NCBI RefSeq assembly: GCF_035555955.1
Contig: NZ_DATMGA010000011.1
Coordinates: 62,001-126,000 of the forward strand
Length of the DNA stretch: 64,000 bases
Direction: 5' to 3'
From: Eoetvoesia sp035555955
Lineage (GTDB): Bacteria > Pseudomonadota > Gammaproteobacteria > Burkholderiales > Burkholderiaceae_B
Made by a program: the position numbers and the translations under genes. The notes beneath the pieces were generated by a model. That model saw nothing but the letters and a program-made list of their open reading frames with translations, was not told where the DNA came from and made no database searches. This document shows, piece by piece, positions 45,107-53,472 of the stretch. Position 1 is the stretch's first letter. Each line of letters opens with the position of its first letter.

Positions 45107-45870
45107 GCGCCGCGCAGCCGGGGGAAAGAATGCTGGAAATTAAGTCCATCGTAAAGCGGTTTGGCGGCCTTACCGTGCTTAACGACTTGTCGCTGTCGCT
45201 CGAGCGGGGCAGCGTGAATTGCATCATCGGCCCGAACGGCTGCGGCAAGACCACCTTGTTCAATCTGGTGACCGGGCGCCTGCGCCCCGACCAGGGGCAA
45301 ATACTGCTGAACGGGCGCGATGTCACGGGCCTGCCGGCCTGGCGCATCGCCAATTTGGGCATTTCCCGCAAGTTCCAGATTCCGGGCGTGTATCCGGAGC
45401 TGTCGGTGGTCGAGAACCTCATCGTGCCGCTGGCGGCGTCGCAGCGCAAATCGGGCCTGCTGGGCACCTTGTTTTCCCGGAACACCGACAGGCTGGCTTC
45501 GCTGCTGGACTTGTGCGGGCTTGCCCACAAGGCGACCGCCAAGGTCGAGACCCTGGCGCATGGCGAAAAACAATGGCTGGAGATCGCCATGCTGCTGGCC
45601 TTCGACGCCGATCTCATCCTGCTGGATGAACCCACGGCCGGCATGTCGGTGCCCGAGACCCAGAAAACGGCCGAGCTGGTCAAGCGTCTGCAGACCGAAT
45701 TCGGCAAGACCGTGCTGGTCATCGAGCACGACATGAGTTTCGTGCGGGCGCTGGAATGCCGCCTGGTCGTCATGCTGCGCGGAAAGGTCGTGCGGGAAGG
45801 CAGCCTGGAGGAGATCCAGAAGGATCCGGAAGTCGTCGCGGCATATCTGGGAGGGGCCGTAGCATGTTGA
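45103..45870 (+). CDS. ABC transporter ATP-binding protein (LivG/UrtD-like)
   Basis: 255-residue ATPase. Walker A is GPNGCGKTT, the signature is LAHGEKQWLEIAMLL (a UrtD/LivG-type degenerate signature), and Walker B is LILLDEPTAGMS. Switch His is in VIEHDMSFV. The start at 45103 overlaps the preceding stop as ATGA; an alternative ATG at 45130 (MLEIKSIVKRFGG) has a G-rich ribosome-binding site. It pairs with the following ATPase in a urea/branched-chain-type importer. Confidence 0.9.
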   Translation: MSAAQPGERMLEIKSIVKRFGGLTVLNDLSLSLERGSVNCIIGPNGCGKTTLFNLVTGRLRPDQGQILLNGRDVTGLPAWRIANLGISRKFQIPGVYPELSVVENLIVPLAASQRKSGLLGTLFSRNTDRLASLLDLCGLAHKATAKVETLAHGEKQWLEIAMLLAFDADLILLDEPTAGMSVPETQKTAELVKRLQTEFGKTVLVIEHDMSFVRALECRLVVMLRGKVVREGSLEEIQKDPEVVAAYLGGAVAC

Positions 45871-46571
45871 AGGTAGGCAATCTTGTGGCCGGGTATCAGA
45901 CCGGCAGCCGGGTTCTGGATGGGTTTTCGCTGCACATCGAGCCGGGCGAGGTCGTTGCCCTGCTGGGGCGCAACGGCATGGGCAAGACGACCTTCCTGAA
46001 GGCGCTGATGGGCCATGTGCCGGTGTCGGAAGGTTCGATCAACTTCGCGGACGAGGAAGTCGCGGGCCGCAAGCCCTACGAGATGGCGCGCCGCGGTGTG
46101 GGCTATGTGCCCCAGGGGCGGGAGATATTCTCGGACTTTACCGTTGAGGAAAACCTGCTGATGGGCCTGCTGGGCCGGCCCGACCTGCCGCAGAAGGTGC
46201 CCGACTGGGCATTCGAGGTGTTTCCGGTGCTGCATGAGCGGCGCAAGCAGCGCGGCGGCAGCATGTCGGGCGGACAGCAGCAGCAACTGGCCATTGTGCG
46301 GGCCCTGGTGGGGCAGCCCAGGCTGCTGCTGCTGGACGAGCCCTCCGAGGGCATACAGCCGAACATCGTGGAGGAGATCGGCAAAGTGCTGGCGCGCATC
46401 GCCAGGGAACAAGGGCTGACCATCCTGCTGGTCGAGCAGAACATGGAACTGGTGCTGGGCATGGCGCAGCGCTGCCTGTTCATGGAGAACGGCGCCATCG
46501 CGTACGAAACCTCCGAAGTGCAGCAGCTGCGCACCGATCCGTCGCCCATTCATCGGTATTTGTCCGTATGA
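45864..46571 (+). CDS. ABC transporter ATP-binding protein (LivF/UrtE-like)
   Basis: 235-residue ATPase starting MLKVGNLVAGYQTGSRVLDGF. Walker A GRNGMGKTT, Q-loop region YVPQGREIFSDFTVEENLL, signature MSGGQQQQLAIVRAL, and Walker B LLLLDEPSEGIQPN, all of LivF/UrtE type. It overlaps the previous ATPase gene by 7 bp. Part of the five-gene importer. Confidence 0.92.
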   Translation: MLKVGNLVAGYQTGSRVLDGFSLHIEPGEVVALLGRNGMGKTTFLKALMGHVPVSEGSINFADEEVAGRKPYEMARRGVGYVPQGREIFSDFTVEENLLMGLLGRPDLPQKVPDWAFEVFPVLHERRKQRGGSMSGGQQQQLAIVRALVGQPRLLLLDEPSEGIQPNIVEEIGKVLARIAREQGLTILLVEQNMELVLGMAQRCLFMENGAIAYETSEVQQLRTDPSPIHRYLSV

Positions 46572-46596
46572 AGCAAAAACCTATCGAGGTATACGT

Positions 46597-47451
46597 ATGA
46601 CCTTCGCAGTCGAATTGGGGCTCGATACATTGAGCTATTCGCTCAGCCTGTTGCTGGTGAGCCTGGGCCTGGTCATTATTTTCGGGCTGATGAACGTCAT
46701 CAACATGGCGCACGGCGAGTTCTTCCTGCTGGGCGCCTACAGCGTCGTGGCCGTGCAGCAGCTTCATATGCCGTACTGGCTGACTCTGCTCATCGCGCCC
46801 CTGATGCTGGCGGTGGTGGGGCTGATTCTCGAGGAACTGGTGATCCGGCACGTCTATCACCGGTTCATCGACACCATATTGGCGACCTGGGGCATCTCCA
46901 TCGCGCTCAAACAACTGATCGTGATCGTCTTCGGCCCGACGTCGCAAAGCATCGTCAATCCCTTGCCCGAGCCTGTTCACGTGCTGGGCGTGGTCTACCC
47001 TTCGTTTCGCCTGTTCATCATGGGTGTCGCCCTGCTGATCAGCTTCGCGACATTCTGGGTGTTCTACCGCACCCATATCGGCCTGGCCATCCGCGGGGTC
47101 ATCGCCAACCGGCCGATGGCGGCTTCGCTGGGCCTCAACACGCGCCGCATGGACCGCTGGACGTTCGCCTTCGGCGCGGCGCTGGCGGGCCTGGCGGGGG
47201 CGGTGATGGCGCCCATCATGAGCGTGGATCCGCAAATGGGCGGCGGGTTCCTGATACCGGCCTTCCTCTCCATTATGGTGGGCGGCATCGCGCATTTGCT
47301 GGGCGTGGTGCTGGGCGTGGCCCTGATCGGCACGACGGGCACCGTCATCGCGTCGGTCGACACGCAGGTGGCCTCACAGGTGGCGGTGTTCCTGCTTGCC
47401 ATCGTCGTAATCCGCATATGGCCTGAAGGCCTGATTGGAAGGAAGCGTTGA
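46597..47451 (+). CDS. ABC transporter permease (LivH/UrtB-like)
   Basis: 284-residue inner-membrane permease with about eight hydrophobic segments. Conserved features are GLMNVINMAHGEFFLLGAY near residues 29-47 and GLNTRRMDRWTFAFGAALAGLAG in the cytoplasmic loop, typical of the LivH/UrtB family. It forms the channel with the next permease. Confidence 0.92.
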   Translation: MTFAVELGLDTLSYSLSLLLVSLGLVIIFGLMNVINMAHGEFFLLGAYSVVAVQQLHMPYWLTLLIAPLMLAVVGLILEELVIRHVYHRFIDTILATWGISIALKQLIVIVFGPTSQSIVNPLPEPVHVLGVVYPSFRLFIMGVALLISFATFWVFYRTHIGLAIRGVIANRPMAASLGLNTRRMDRWTFAFGAALAGLAGAVMAPIMSVDPQMGGGFLIPAFLSIMVGGIAHLLGVVLGVALIGTTGTVIASVDTQVASQVAVFLLAIVVIRIWPEGLIGRKR

Positions 47452-47452
47452 A

Positions 47453-48505
47453 ATGACTAGCCGAGTATCGATGGGCCGGCCCCTGACCGTGGCGCTGTGG
47501 GCGGCGCTGATGCTGGTGCCCCTGTTCGCCGACGAATGGAGCGTCAGCCAGTTGGGGCAATACCTGACCTTCGGCATACTTGCCATGAGCCTGTCCTTCA
47601 TATGGGGGCAGGTGGGCATATTGTGTTTCGGCCAGGCGATTTTCTTTGGTCTTGGCGCTTATCTGATGGGCCTGACCACCCTGGAAAGGTTTACCTGGTT
47701 CGGCGGGTCGCAGACCGTCGGCCTGCTGCTGGCGACGGCGGGGCCGGCACTGCTGGCCTATGTGCTGGGCAAGCTGCTTTTCGTGGGACGGGGGTTGTCC
47801 GGCGCGTTCTTTGCCATCGTCACGCTGTGCGCGGCAATGATCGTCGAGATCGTCGCCCAGCATACGGATTTCATCGGCGGCTTCGACGGTCTGCTGGGCA
47901 TTCCGCCCCTGATGGCCAACTGGCGCGTGGGCGACGAAATGCTGTCCACCAACGAAACCTTCTACGTCGTGCTGGGTTCGGCGCTGCTCATCTACCTGGC
48001 GGCGTTGTTCGTTCAGCGCTCGCCTTTGGGAACGGTGCTGGCGGCCATACGCAACAACGAAGACCGCACGGCCTCATTCGGCTATCGGACCATCGACTAC
48101 AAAGTGCTGGCCTTTACCATTTCCGGCGCCATGGCCGGCTATGCGGGCGCCTTGTTCACGGCCCAGTTCGGCTTTGTATCGCCGGCCATCACGGGTACGG
48201 CCCTGTCGACCGAGGTGCTGGTCTGGGTGGCCGTGGGCGGGCGCGGCGTCCTGATGGCGGCCTTCCTGGGGGCGGTGCTGGTGCGGTTCGTCGAGAGTTT
48301 CCTGTCGTCGGCCCTGGGGCCATACTGGCTGCTGATGCTGGGCATGTTCTTCGTCCTGACGGTCGTCGTCATGCCCGAAGGGATATTCGGCCGGCTGCTG
48401 CGGCTACCTTTGCCGCGATCGTGGCGCGAGCCCAGGCGCGTCCCCGCGCAGGCCGATCATGGCGACGCGAAGCCGGCGCTGGCAAAAGCCCTGGAATCGT
48501 CCTGA
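47453..48505 (+). CDS. ABC transporter permease (LivM/UrtC-like)
   Basis: 350-residue membrane permease. It has about nine transmembrane segments and the LivM/UrtC signatures LSFIWGQVGILCFGQAIFFGLGAY and AAIRNNEDRTASFGYRTIDYK. Start MTSRVSMG at 47453 follows GGAAGG. A hydrophilic tail of about 35 residues ends the protein. It is the last transporter gene; a second hydrolase gene follows by 87 bp. Confidence 0.92.
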   Translation: MTSRVSMGRPLTVALWAALMLVPLFADEWSVSQLGQYLTFGILAMSLSFIWGQVGILCFGQAIFFGLGAYLMGLTTLERFTWFGGSQTVGLLLATAGPALLAYVLGKLLFVGRGLSGAFFAIVTLCAAMIVEIVAQHTDFIGGFDGLLGIPPLMANWRVGDEMLSTNETFYVVLGSALLIYLAALFVQRSPLGTVLAAIRNNEDRTASFGYRTIDYKVLAFTISGAMAGYAGALFTAQFGFVSPAITGTALSTEVLVWVAVGGRGVLMAAFLGAVLVRFVESFLSSALGPYWLLMLGMFFVLTVVVMPEGIFGRLLRLPLPRSWREPRRVPAQADHGDAKPALAKALESS

Positions 48506-48592
48506 GCCCTTGCTGGCTCCCATTTTGGAAAAATACGCCTGCCCGGAGGAGCATCCGCCGGGTGGCCCTGAAATCTGTAAGGAGGCATCACC

Positions 48593-49300
48593 ATGCACGC
48601 CATCAATCTCGCTCCGGAAATCGTGGAGCGCAGCCGTGCGCATCGGGGGCGCGAGCGCATTCTCGAGACTCTCGATCCCGCCAAAACGGCGCATTTGATC
48701 ATCGACATGCAGAATGGGTTCGTGGCTCCGGGCGCGGCGGTGGAAATCCCCGTGGCCCGCGAAATCGTGGACAACGTCAACCGGACGTCGGCGCTGGTGC
48801 GCGAGGCGGGTGGGCTGAACGTCTATCTGCGCTACACCTACGACGAGAACGAGCCCGTGAACTGGTCGTTCTGGTACGACGTCATTTCAAGTCCCGCGGC
48901 CAAGGAGGGTTCGCGCAAAGCCTTTACCCGGGGTGGCGAGGGGTTCGATCTGTGGCCGGGCATGGATGTGCGGCCCGGGGATGAAATCGTGGACAAAACC
49001 CGCTTCAGCGCCTTCGTCCCGGGCACTTGCGAGCTCGATGCACTGCTGCGCCGGCGCGGCATCGACACGGTCATCGTGTCCGGCACCATGACCAACTGCT
49101 GCTCCGAATCCACGGCGCGCGACGCCGCGCAGCGCAACTACAAGGTCATTTTCATGGCCGACGGCAACGCCACCCTTACCGATGCCGAGCACAACGCCAC
49201 GCTGAACAATATGCAAGCCCTGTTCGCCGAGGTGCTGACGGTCGAGCAACTGGCCGGGCTGGTCGCCGCCAGCCGGGGCGTGACCGGCGCGCCGGCATAG
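48593..49300 (+). CDS. Isochorismatase-family cysteine hydrolase 2
   Basis: 235-residue hydrolase with triad D38 (HLIIDMQNGF), K135 (DKTRFSAF) and C170 (TMTNCCSEST). The AGGAGG-type site before the ATG is strong. It differs from the first hydrolase in the long insert with YDENEPVNWSFWYD (residues 83-96) and is closer to RutB/ureidoacrylate- or N-carbamoyl-type amidases in general layout. Its place after the importer suggests it releases ammonia or a carbamoyl group from a pathway intermediate. Confidence 0.88.
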   Translation: MHAINLAPEIVERSRAHRGRERILETLDPAKTAHLIIDMQNGFVAPGAAVEIPVAREIVDNVNRTSALVREAGGLNVYLRYTYDENEPVNWSFWYDVISSPAAKEGSRKAFTRGGEGFDLWPGMDVRPGDEIVDKTRFSAFVPGTCELDALLRRRGIDTVIVSGTMTNCCSESTARDAAQRNYKVIFMADGNATLTDAEHNATLNNMQALFAEVLTVEQLAGLVAASRGVTGAPA

Positions 49301-49476
49301 GGGCTGGACGCACAGGGGTAAGCCACGATAGCCGCCGCTATCTGTTAAGTAGCGCCAGACACGCGCCTCCCCCGGGGGCGTCCGCGCCTGGCGCAAGGCG
49401 GAGCCTGAGTTTCGCGCCCCATCACCCTGTTGAAAATTCTTGCCGCCCATGCGCTTTTAGGCTATGATCGGCAATA

Positions 49477-49515
49477 AATGTAGTAGCCGCTACAATTTTT
49501 AGTAAACGCTACATT
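49477..49515 (+). promoter_or_regulatory. Double operator upstream of Hnr-like operon
   Basis: 39-bp double site of the same geometry as at 42096: box AATGTAGTAGCCGCTACA (49477-49494) and inverted TTTAGTAAACGCTACATT (49498-49515), with TAGT-n4-GCTA cores. It is 85 bp upstream of the likely start of the Hnr-like gene. Confidence 0.75.
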
Positions 49516-49599
49516 AAATACACAATGACGCCAGGCTCCCGAGAGGTCGGAATCGGCCCCGGCGCCATGAGCAAGACGATACGCAAGGAGCGCACGGCA

Positions 49600-51177
49600 A
49601 TGATGACTGAGCATACGAAAGTGGATCACAGCATGGAAAATCTCGATTCGCTGGAGCCGACTTCGGCCGGACCCACCGTGCTCGAAAAATCCAAGCCGCG
49701 CAGCGCCAACATGGCCAGCAACAAGGTCGAGTGCAACGCCTGTCCGGTGCTGTGCCAGATTACCGAAGGCCGCACGGGCGCCTGCGACCGCTGGGGCAAC
49801 GTCGACGGCGTGCTTACCCGCGTCGACCCCGTGGTCGTCATGCGCCGGCTGTCCGGCAAAGACGCTTCCGGCCAGCCGGCGGCTGGCGAAGCGGCAGTGG
49901 CCGCCACCAGCGAAGCGGGTCCGGATACCGAGCTGTTCGTCAGCGGCGTAGCGTCGGGCACCACTTACCCCGACTACAAGCCGGCGCCCTTCATCGTGGC
50001 CTCCAAGGCGCGCGGCGTCGACATGGTGACCGTGGTCACCGAAGGCATATTCAGCTACTGCAGCTTCAAGGTAAAGATCGACACCGACCGCTACCTGGGG
50101 CCGGAGCAGTCCAACATCCGCCACAAGGGCGAGATCGTCGGCCACGTCACCACGGCGGAATACGGCTCGCAAATGCTGTCGCTGGGCGGTGTGCATCACC
50201 TTACGGGCGGCAGCAAAAAAGAAGGCCGCATCACCTGCGACGTCATGATGGCCCTGGGCAACAAGCAGGCCGTGGAGCTCACCATCGACGGCGGCGCCCA
50301 GCTCGTGGTGCAGGCGGGCAAGGCGCCCATTGTGGACGGCAAGGAAGAGCAGCGCATGCGGGTCGGCTGCGGCTCGGCCACCATCGGCATCTTCGCCAAG
50401 CAGTGGTTCGGCCATGTCGACGAGGTCATCGTGGTGGACGACCATATCACCGGCGTGCTCACCGAGCACCAGGCCGGCCGCTGCCTGGATACCGTGCCGT
50501 CGGGCATCAAGATGAAGGGCCGCCGTTCCACGCCGGGCCGCTACTTCCAGGTGGCCAATCCCGGCAATGGCTGGGGCGGCACCGATATTTCAGACCCGCT
50601 ATCCATCATCGAGGGCTTCGACCCCAAGGTGGCGCATCCCGGCTTGCGCCTGCTCATTACCTCGACCACGGGCGAGCACGCCGAGTATTTCGAGCTGGAC
50701 GAAGCGCTTCAGCCGCAGCCCAAGCCCATGCCGGAGGTCTTGCGCAAAGTGGTCGACCGCATCGGCGAGAACTGCGAGCCATCGCTTTGCAGCGTCATGT
50801 TCCTGGGCGGGGCCGGCGGTTCGCTGCGGGCCGGCGTTACCGAAAACCCCATCTGGCTGACCAATTCCATCAAGCAGGCGCTGACCAATGTTACGTGCGG
50901 CGGGGCGCCGGCCTATGTGTGGGCCGGCGGCGGCATCACGGTCATGGTCGACGTCATGCGCATGCCCGACAACTCTTTCGGCTACGTGCCGACCCCGGCC
51001 ATCGTGGCACCTATCGAGTTCACCATGGCGCTGGCCGACTACGAGCGGCTGGGCGGGCACATGGACAACGTGCGCACGATCGACGAAATCATGAAGACCG
51101 ATCACCACCACCGCATCATCGACTGGCACGACCCGGCCAGCCCATGGCCCCTGGGCAACAAGCCTATGCTGGCCTAG
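49600..51177 (+). CDS. 6-Hydroxynicotinate reductase-like iron-sulfur protein
   Basis: 525-residue protein with an N-terminal cysteine cluster C45-x2-C48-x3-C52-x9-C62 (ECNACPVLCQI and TGACDRWGN) that probably holds a [4Fe-4S] centre. A long body contains TEGIFSYCSFKVKIDTDRYLG, GGVHHLTGGSKKEGRIT and GGAGGSLRAGVTENP. It resembles proteins annotated as 6-hydroxynicotinate reductase, the ferredoxin-dependent enzyme that partly reduces the pyridone ring in Eubacterium barkeri. Start at 49600 (AAGGAG 9 bp upstream); an upstream ATG at 49525 lacks a site. It leads an operon with UPF0280, two AA_synth genes, the enamidase-like gene and the CoA-transferase. The true substrate is untested. Confidence 0.75.
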   Translation: MMTEHTKVDHSMENLDSLEPTSAGPTVLEKSKPRSANMASNKVECNACPVLCQITEGRTGACDRWGNVDGVLTRVDPVVVMRRLSGKDASGQPAAGEAAVAATSEAGPDTELFVSGVASGTTYPDYKPAPFIVASKARGVDMVTVVTEGIFSYCSFKVKIDTDRYLGPEQSNIRHKGEIVGHVTTAEYGSQMLSLGGVHHLTGGSKKEGRITCDVMMALGNKQAVELTIDGGAQLVVQAGKAPIVDGKEEQRMRVGCGSATIGIFAKQWFGHVDEVIVVDDHITGVLTEHQAGRCLDTVPSGIKMKGRRSTPGRYFQVANPGNGWGGTDISDPLSIIEGFDPKVAHPGLRLLITSTTGEHAEYFELDEALQPQPKPMPEVLRKVVDRIGENCEPSLCSVMFLGGAGGSLRAGVTENPIWLTNSIKQALTNVTCGGAPAYVWAGGGITVMVDVMRMPDNSFGYVPTPAIVAPIEFTMALADYERLGGHMDNVRTIDEIMKTDHHHRIIDWHDPASPWPLGNKPMLA

Positions 51178-51183
51178 GCGGTC

Positions 51184-52125
51184 ATGGCCGAGGCAGCCGT
51201 GGCGATCATGCAGGAGCCTGTCGTCGCGCCTTCGGGCGCGATGCGGCTTGCGCTGGACGACGGCCGCTGGCATTTCCAGCACGGCCCCATCGATCTGATC
51301 ATCCAGGCCGGCGGCGACGCCGACGCCGTGCGGCGCGCCACCGAAAACGCCTGGCTGCGCTTTGGCGCCATCCTGCCCGAACTGGTGGCCGAACTGGCGC
51401 AATTGCGCCAGCCGGTGCGCGGCGCCAATACCCTGCAGGGGCCGGTGGCGCGCCGCATGTACGAAGCCTGCGGGCCGCACAGCGCCCAGTTCATCACCCC
51501 GATGGCAGCGGTGGCCGGCGCGGTGGCCGACGAGATCATCGCCTTCTTTCGCAACGAGGCCGGCGTCGAGCGCGCCTATGTCAATAATGGCGGAGACATC
51601 GCCCTGCATCTTTCGGCAGGCCAGAGCTACAAGGTGGGCCTGTTCACGGATCTTGCCCGTTTCGATGGTTCCGACGAGCTCCAGCTCGACGGCGGTTTCG
51701 TCATCGATGCGGCGCTGCCGGTGCGCGGCATCGCCACCAGCGGCTGGCGCGGTCGCAGCTTCAGCCTGGGAATCGCCGACAGCGTCACGGTGCTTGCCTC
51801 GAACGCGGCAACGGCCGATGCCGCCGCCACCATCGTCGCCAATGCCGTCAACAGCGACCACCCCGCCGTGCGGCGGGCGCCGGCCTCCAGCCTCAAGGAC
51901 GACACCGATCTGGGCGATTTGCCCGTGACCGTCGATGTGGGCGACCTGCCGTACAACGAGGTGCGGGCCGCGCTGGAAAAAGGCGCGGCAAGGGCCGGCG
52001 CCCTGCTGCGCGAAGGGGTGATACACGGCGCCGTGCTGGCGCTGCGCGGGGCAATGACCGTGGTTGGGCTGGATGAATTGAGCCGCAAATTCCTGTCAGG
52101 TGGACAGGACGCGGCAAGCGTTTGA
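51184..52125 (+). CDS. UPF0280 family protein (ApbE-like fold)
   Basis: 313-residue member of the UPF0280 family, which shares the ApbE (FMN transferase) superfamily fold. Seen: GPHSAQFITPMAAVAGAVADE, the motif YVNNGGDIALHL (ApbE proteins have a similar NxGGD loop) and IATSGWRGRSFSLGIADSVTV. It begins 6 bp after the Hnr-like stop. In view of the covalent flavin of 6-hydroxynicotinate reductase, it may load or modify a cofactor on its neighbour (hypothesis). Confidence 0.82.
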   Translation: MAEAAVAIMQEPVVAPSGAMRLALDDGRWHFQHGPIDLIIQAGGDADAVRRATENAWLRFGAILPELVAELAQLRQPVRGANTLQGPVARRMYEACGPHSAQFITPMAAVAGAVADEIIAFFRNEAGVERAYVNNGGDIALHLSAGQSYKVGLFTDLARFDGSDELQLDGGFVIDAALPVRGIATSGWRGRSFSLGIADSVTVLASNAATADAAATIVANAVNSDHPAVRRAPASSLKDDTDLGDLPVTVDVGDLPYNEVRAALEKGAARAGALLREGVIHGAVLALRGAMTVVGLDELSRKFLSGGQDAASV

Positions 52126-52150
52126 ATATCATGAGCAAAAAAGGAAGCGT

Positions 52151-52804
52151 ATGTCAGAGTTGATCGAGGTGCGTACCGTTCTTACGCAGGCGGAGACGAT
52201 TTATCACGAGTTCGGTCCGGTGGCCGGCAAGCCGTTGATCCGCGGCGCCGTGGCGGCGGTGCTCAAGAACCCCTATGCGGGCCGCTACGAGCCGAATATC
52301 CTGCCCATGATGGAAGAGCTGAACGCGGTGGGCCTGGAAATGGCGCACAGGCTGGTGGCCGCCATGGGGGTTCAGGCCGACGACATCGAGGGCTACGGCA
52401 AGGGCGCCATCGTGGGCGCCGCCGGCGAACTCGAGCACGGCGCGTTGTGGCACGTGCCGGGCGGCTATGCCATGCGCGAACTGCTGGGCTGGAAGGGCGA
52501 CCGGGACAGCTACAAGCAGGGCCAGGGCGGCGGCCAGAAAGGCCTGGAGGCGGGCCGCGCGCTTTCCATCGTGCCTTCGACGAAAAAGGTCGGGGCGCCC
52601 GGCACGAAGCTGGATGTGCCCCTGACCCACGTTACGGCCAGCTATGTGCGCGGCCACTTCGACGCCATCGAAGTCTACGTGCCCGGCGCGCCGGCGGCCG
52701 ACGAAGTGGTTTTCATTCTGGCCATGTCCACCGGCGCGCGCATCCACGAACGCGTCGGCGGTCTCAAGCCGGAGCAGATCAGCAAGTTCGACGGCTTGCG
52801 TTGA
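52151..52804 (+). CDS. Amino acid synthesis (AA_synth) family protein 1
   Basis: 217-residue AA_synth (PF06684-type) protein starting MSELIEVRTVLTQAETIY, with AAGGAAG directly upstream. Conserved blocks shared with the next gene include NPYAGRY, EGYGKGAIVG-AAGELEH, VPSTKKVGAPGTKLDVPLTHV, SYVRGHFDAIEVYVPGAP. An insert (GGYAMRELLGWKGDRDSY) distinguishes it. The family has no firmly established enzyme activity despite its name. Confidence 0.87.
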   Translation: MSELIEVRTVLTQAETIYHEFGPVAGKPLIRGAVAAVLKNPYAGRYEPNILPMMEELNAVGLEMAHRLVAAMGVQADDIEGYGKGAIVGAAGELEHGALWHVPGGYAMRELLGWKGDRDSYKQGQGGGQKGLEAGRALSIVPSTKKVGAPGTKLDVPLTHVTASYVRGHFDAIEVYVPGAPAADEVVFILAMSTGARIHERVGGLKPEQISKFDGLR

Positions 52805-52864
52805 ACCGGTCAGCGCGGGCCGGGCGGCCCGGCGCAAAAACTTGAACAGAGAGAGGACAAAATC

Positions 52865-53449
52865 ATGAAGGCAAAGATCCGCAAACTGGTTGTGGTGGTC
52901 GACGAGACCCGCATTGAAATGAACAAGGAAGTAAAACCCGCCACGCGGCGCGCGGTGGCCATGGCCGTCATCGAGAACCCCTTCGCCGGCAAGTACGTCG
53001 AAAGTCTCGAAGAGCTTTCCGATATCGGCGAAGAGCTGGGCGGCCTGCTGGGTGACAAGTGCGTGCAGGCCCTGGGCATCCAGCCCGGCCAGGCCGAAAG
53101 CTACGGCAAGGGCGCCATTGTGGGCGAGGCCGGCGAGCTGGAGCATGCCGCGGCCATCCTGCATCCCAAGCTGGGCAAGCCTCTGCGCAAGGCGGTTGAA
53201 AAGGGCGCCGCCCTGGTGCCTTCGGCCAAGAAGATGGGCAGCCTGGGCTCGGCCATCGACGTGCCCCTGGGCCACAAGGACGCCGCGTTCGTGCGCAGCC
53301 ACTTCGATGCCATCGAGGCGCGGGTTTCCGATGCGCCCCGCGCCAACGAAATCGTCGTGGCCGTGGCGGTGACCGATTCGGGCCGGCCGCTGCCGCGCGT
53401 GGGCGGCCTGCAGACAAGTGAAATCAAGGGCGAAGACGGCTTGCGCTAA
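52865..53449 (+). CDS. Amino acid synthesis (AA_synth) family protein 2
   Basis: 194-residue paralogue of the preceding gene, sharing ENPFAGKY, ESYGKGAIVGEAGELEHAA, LVPSAKKMGSLGSAIDVPLGHK and FVRSHFDAIEARVSDAP. It lacks the extra loop of its neighbour. Tandem retention suggests either a heteromer or two successive steps. A 60-bp gap with AGAGAGGA precedes it. Confidence 0.87.
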   Translation: MKAKIRKLVVVVDETRIEMNKEVKPATRRAVAMAVIENPFAGKYVESLEELSDIGEELGGLLGDKCVQALGIQPGQAESYGKGAIVGEAGELEHAAAILHPKLGKPLRKAVEKGAALVPSAKKMGSLGSAIDVPLGHKDAAFVRSHFDAIEARVSDAPRANEIVVAVAVTDSGRPLPRVGGLQTSEIKGEDGLR

Positions 53450-53472
53450 GCCGGCTTGAAAAGGAGATTGCA

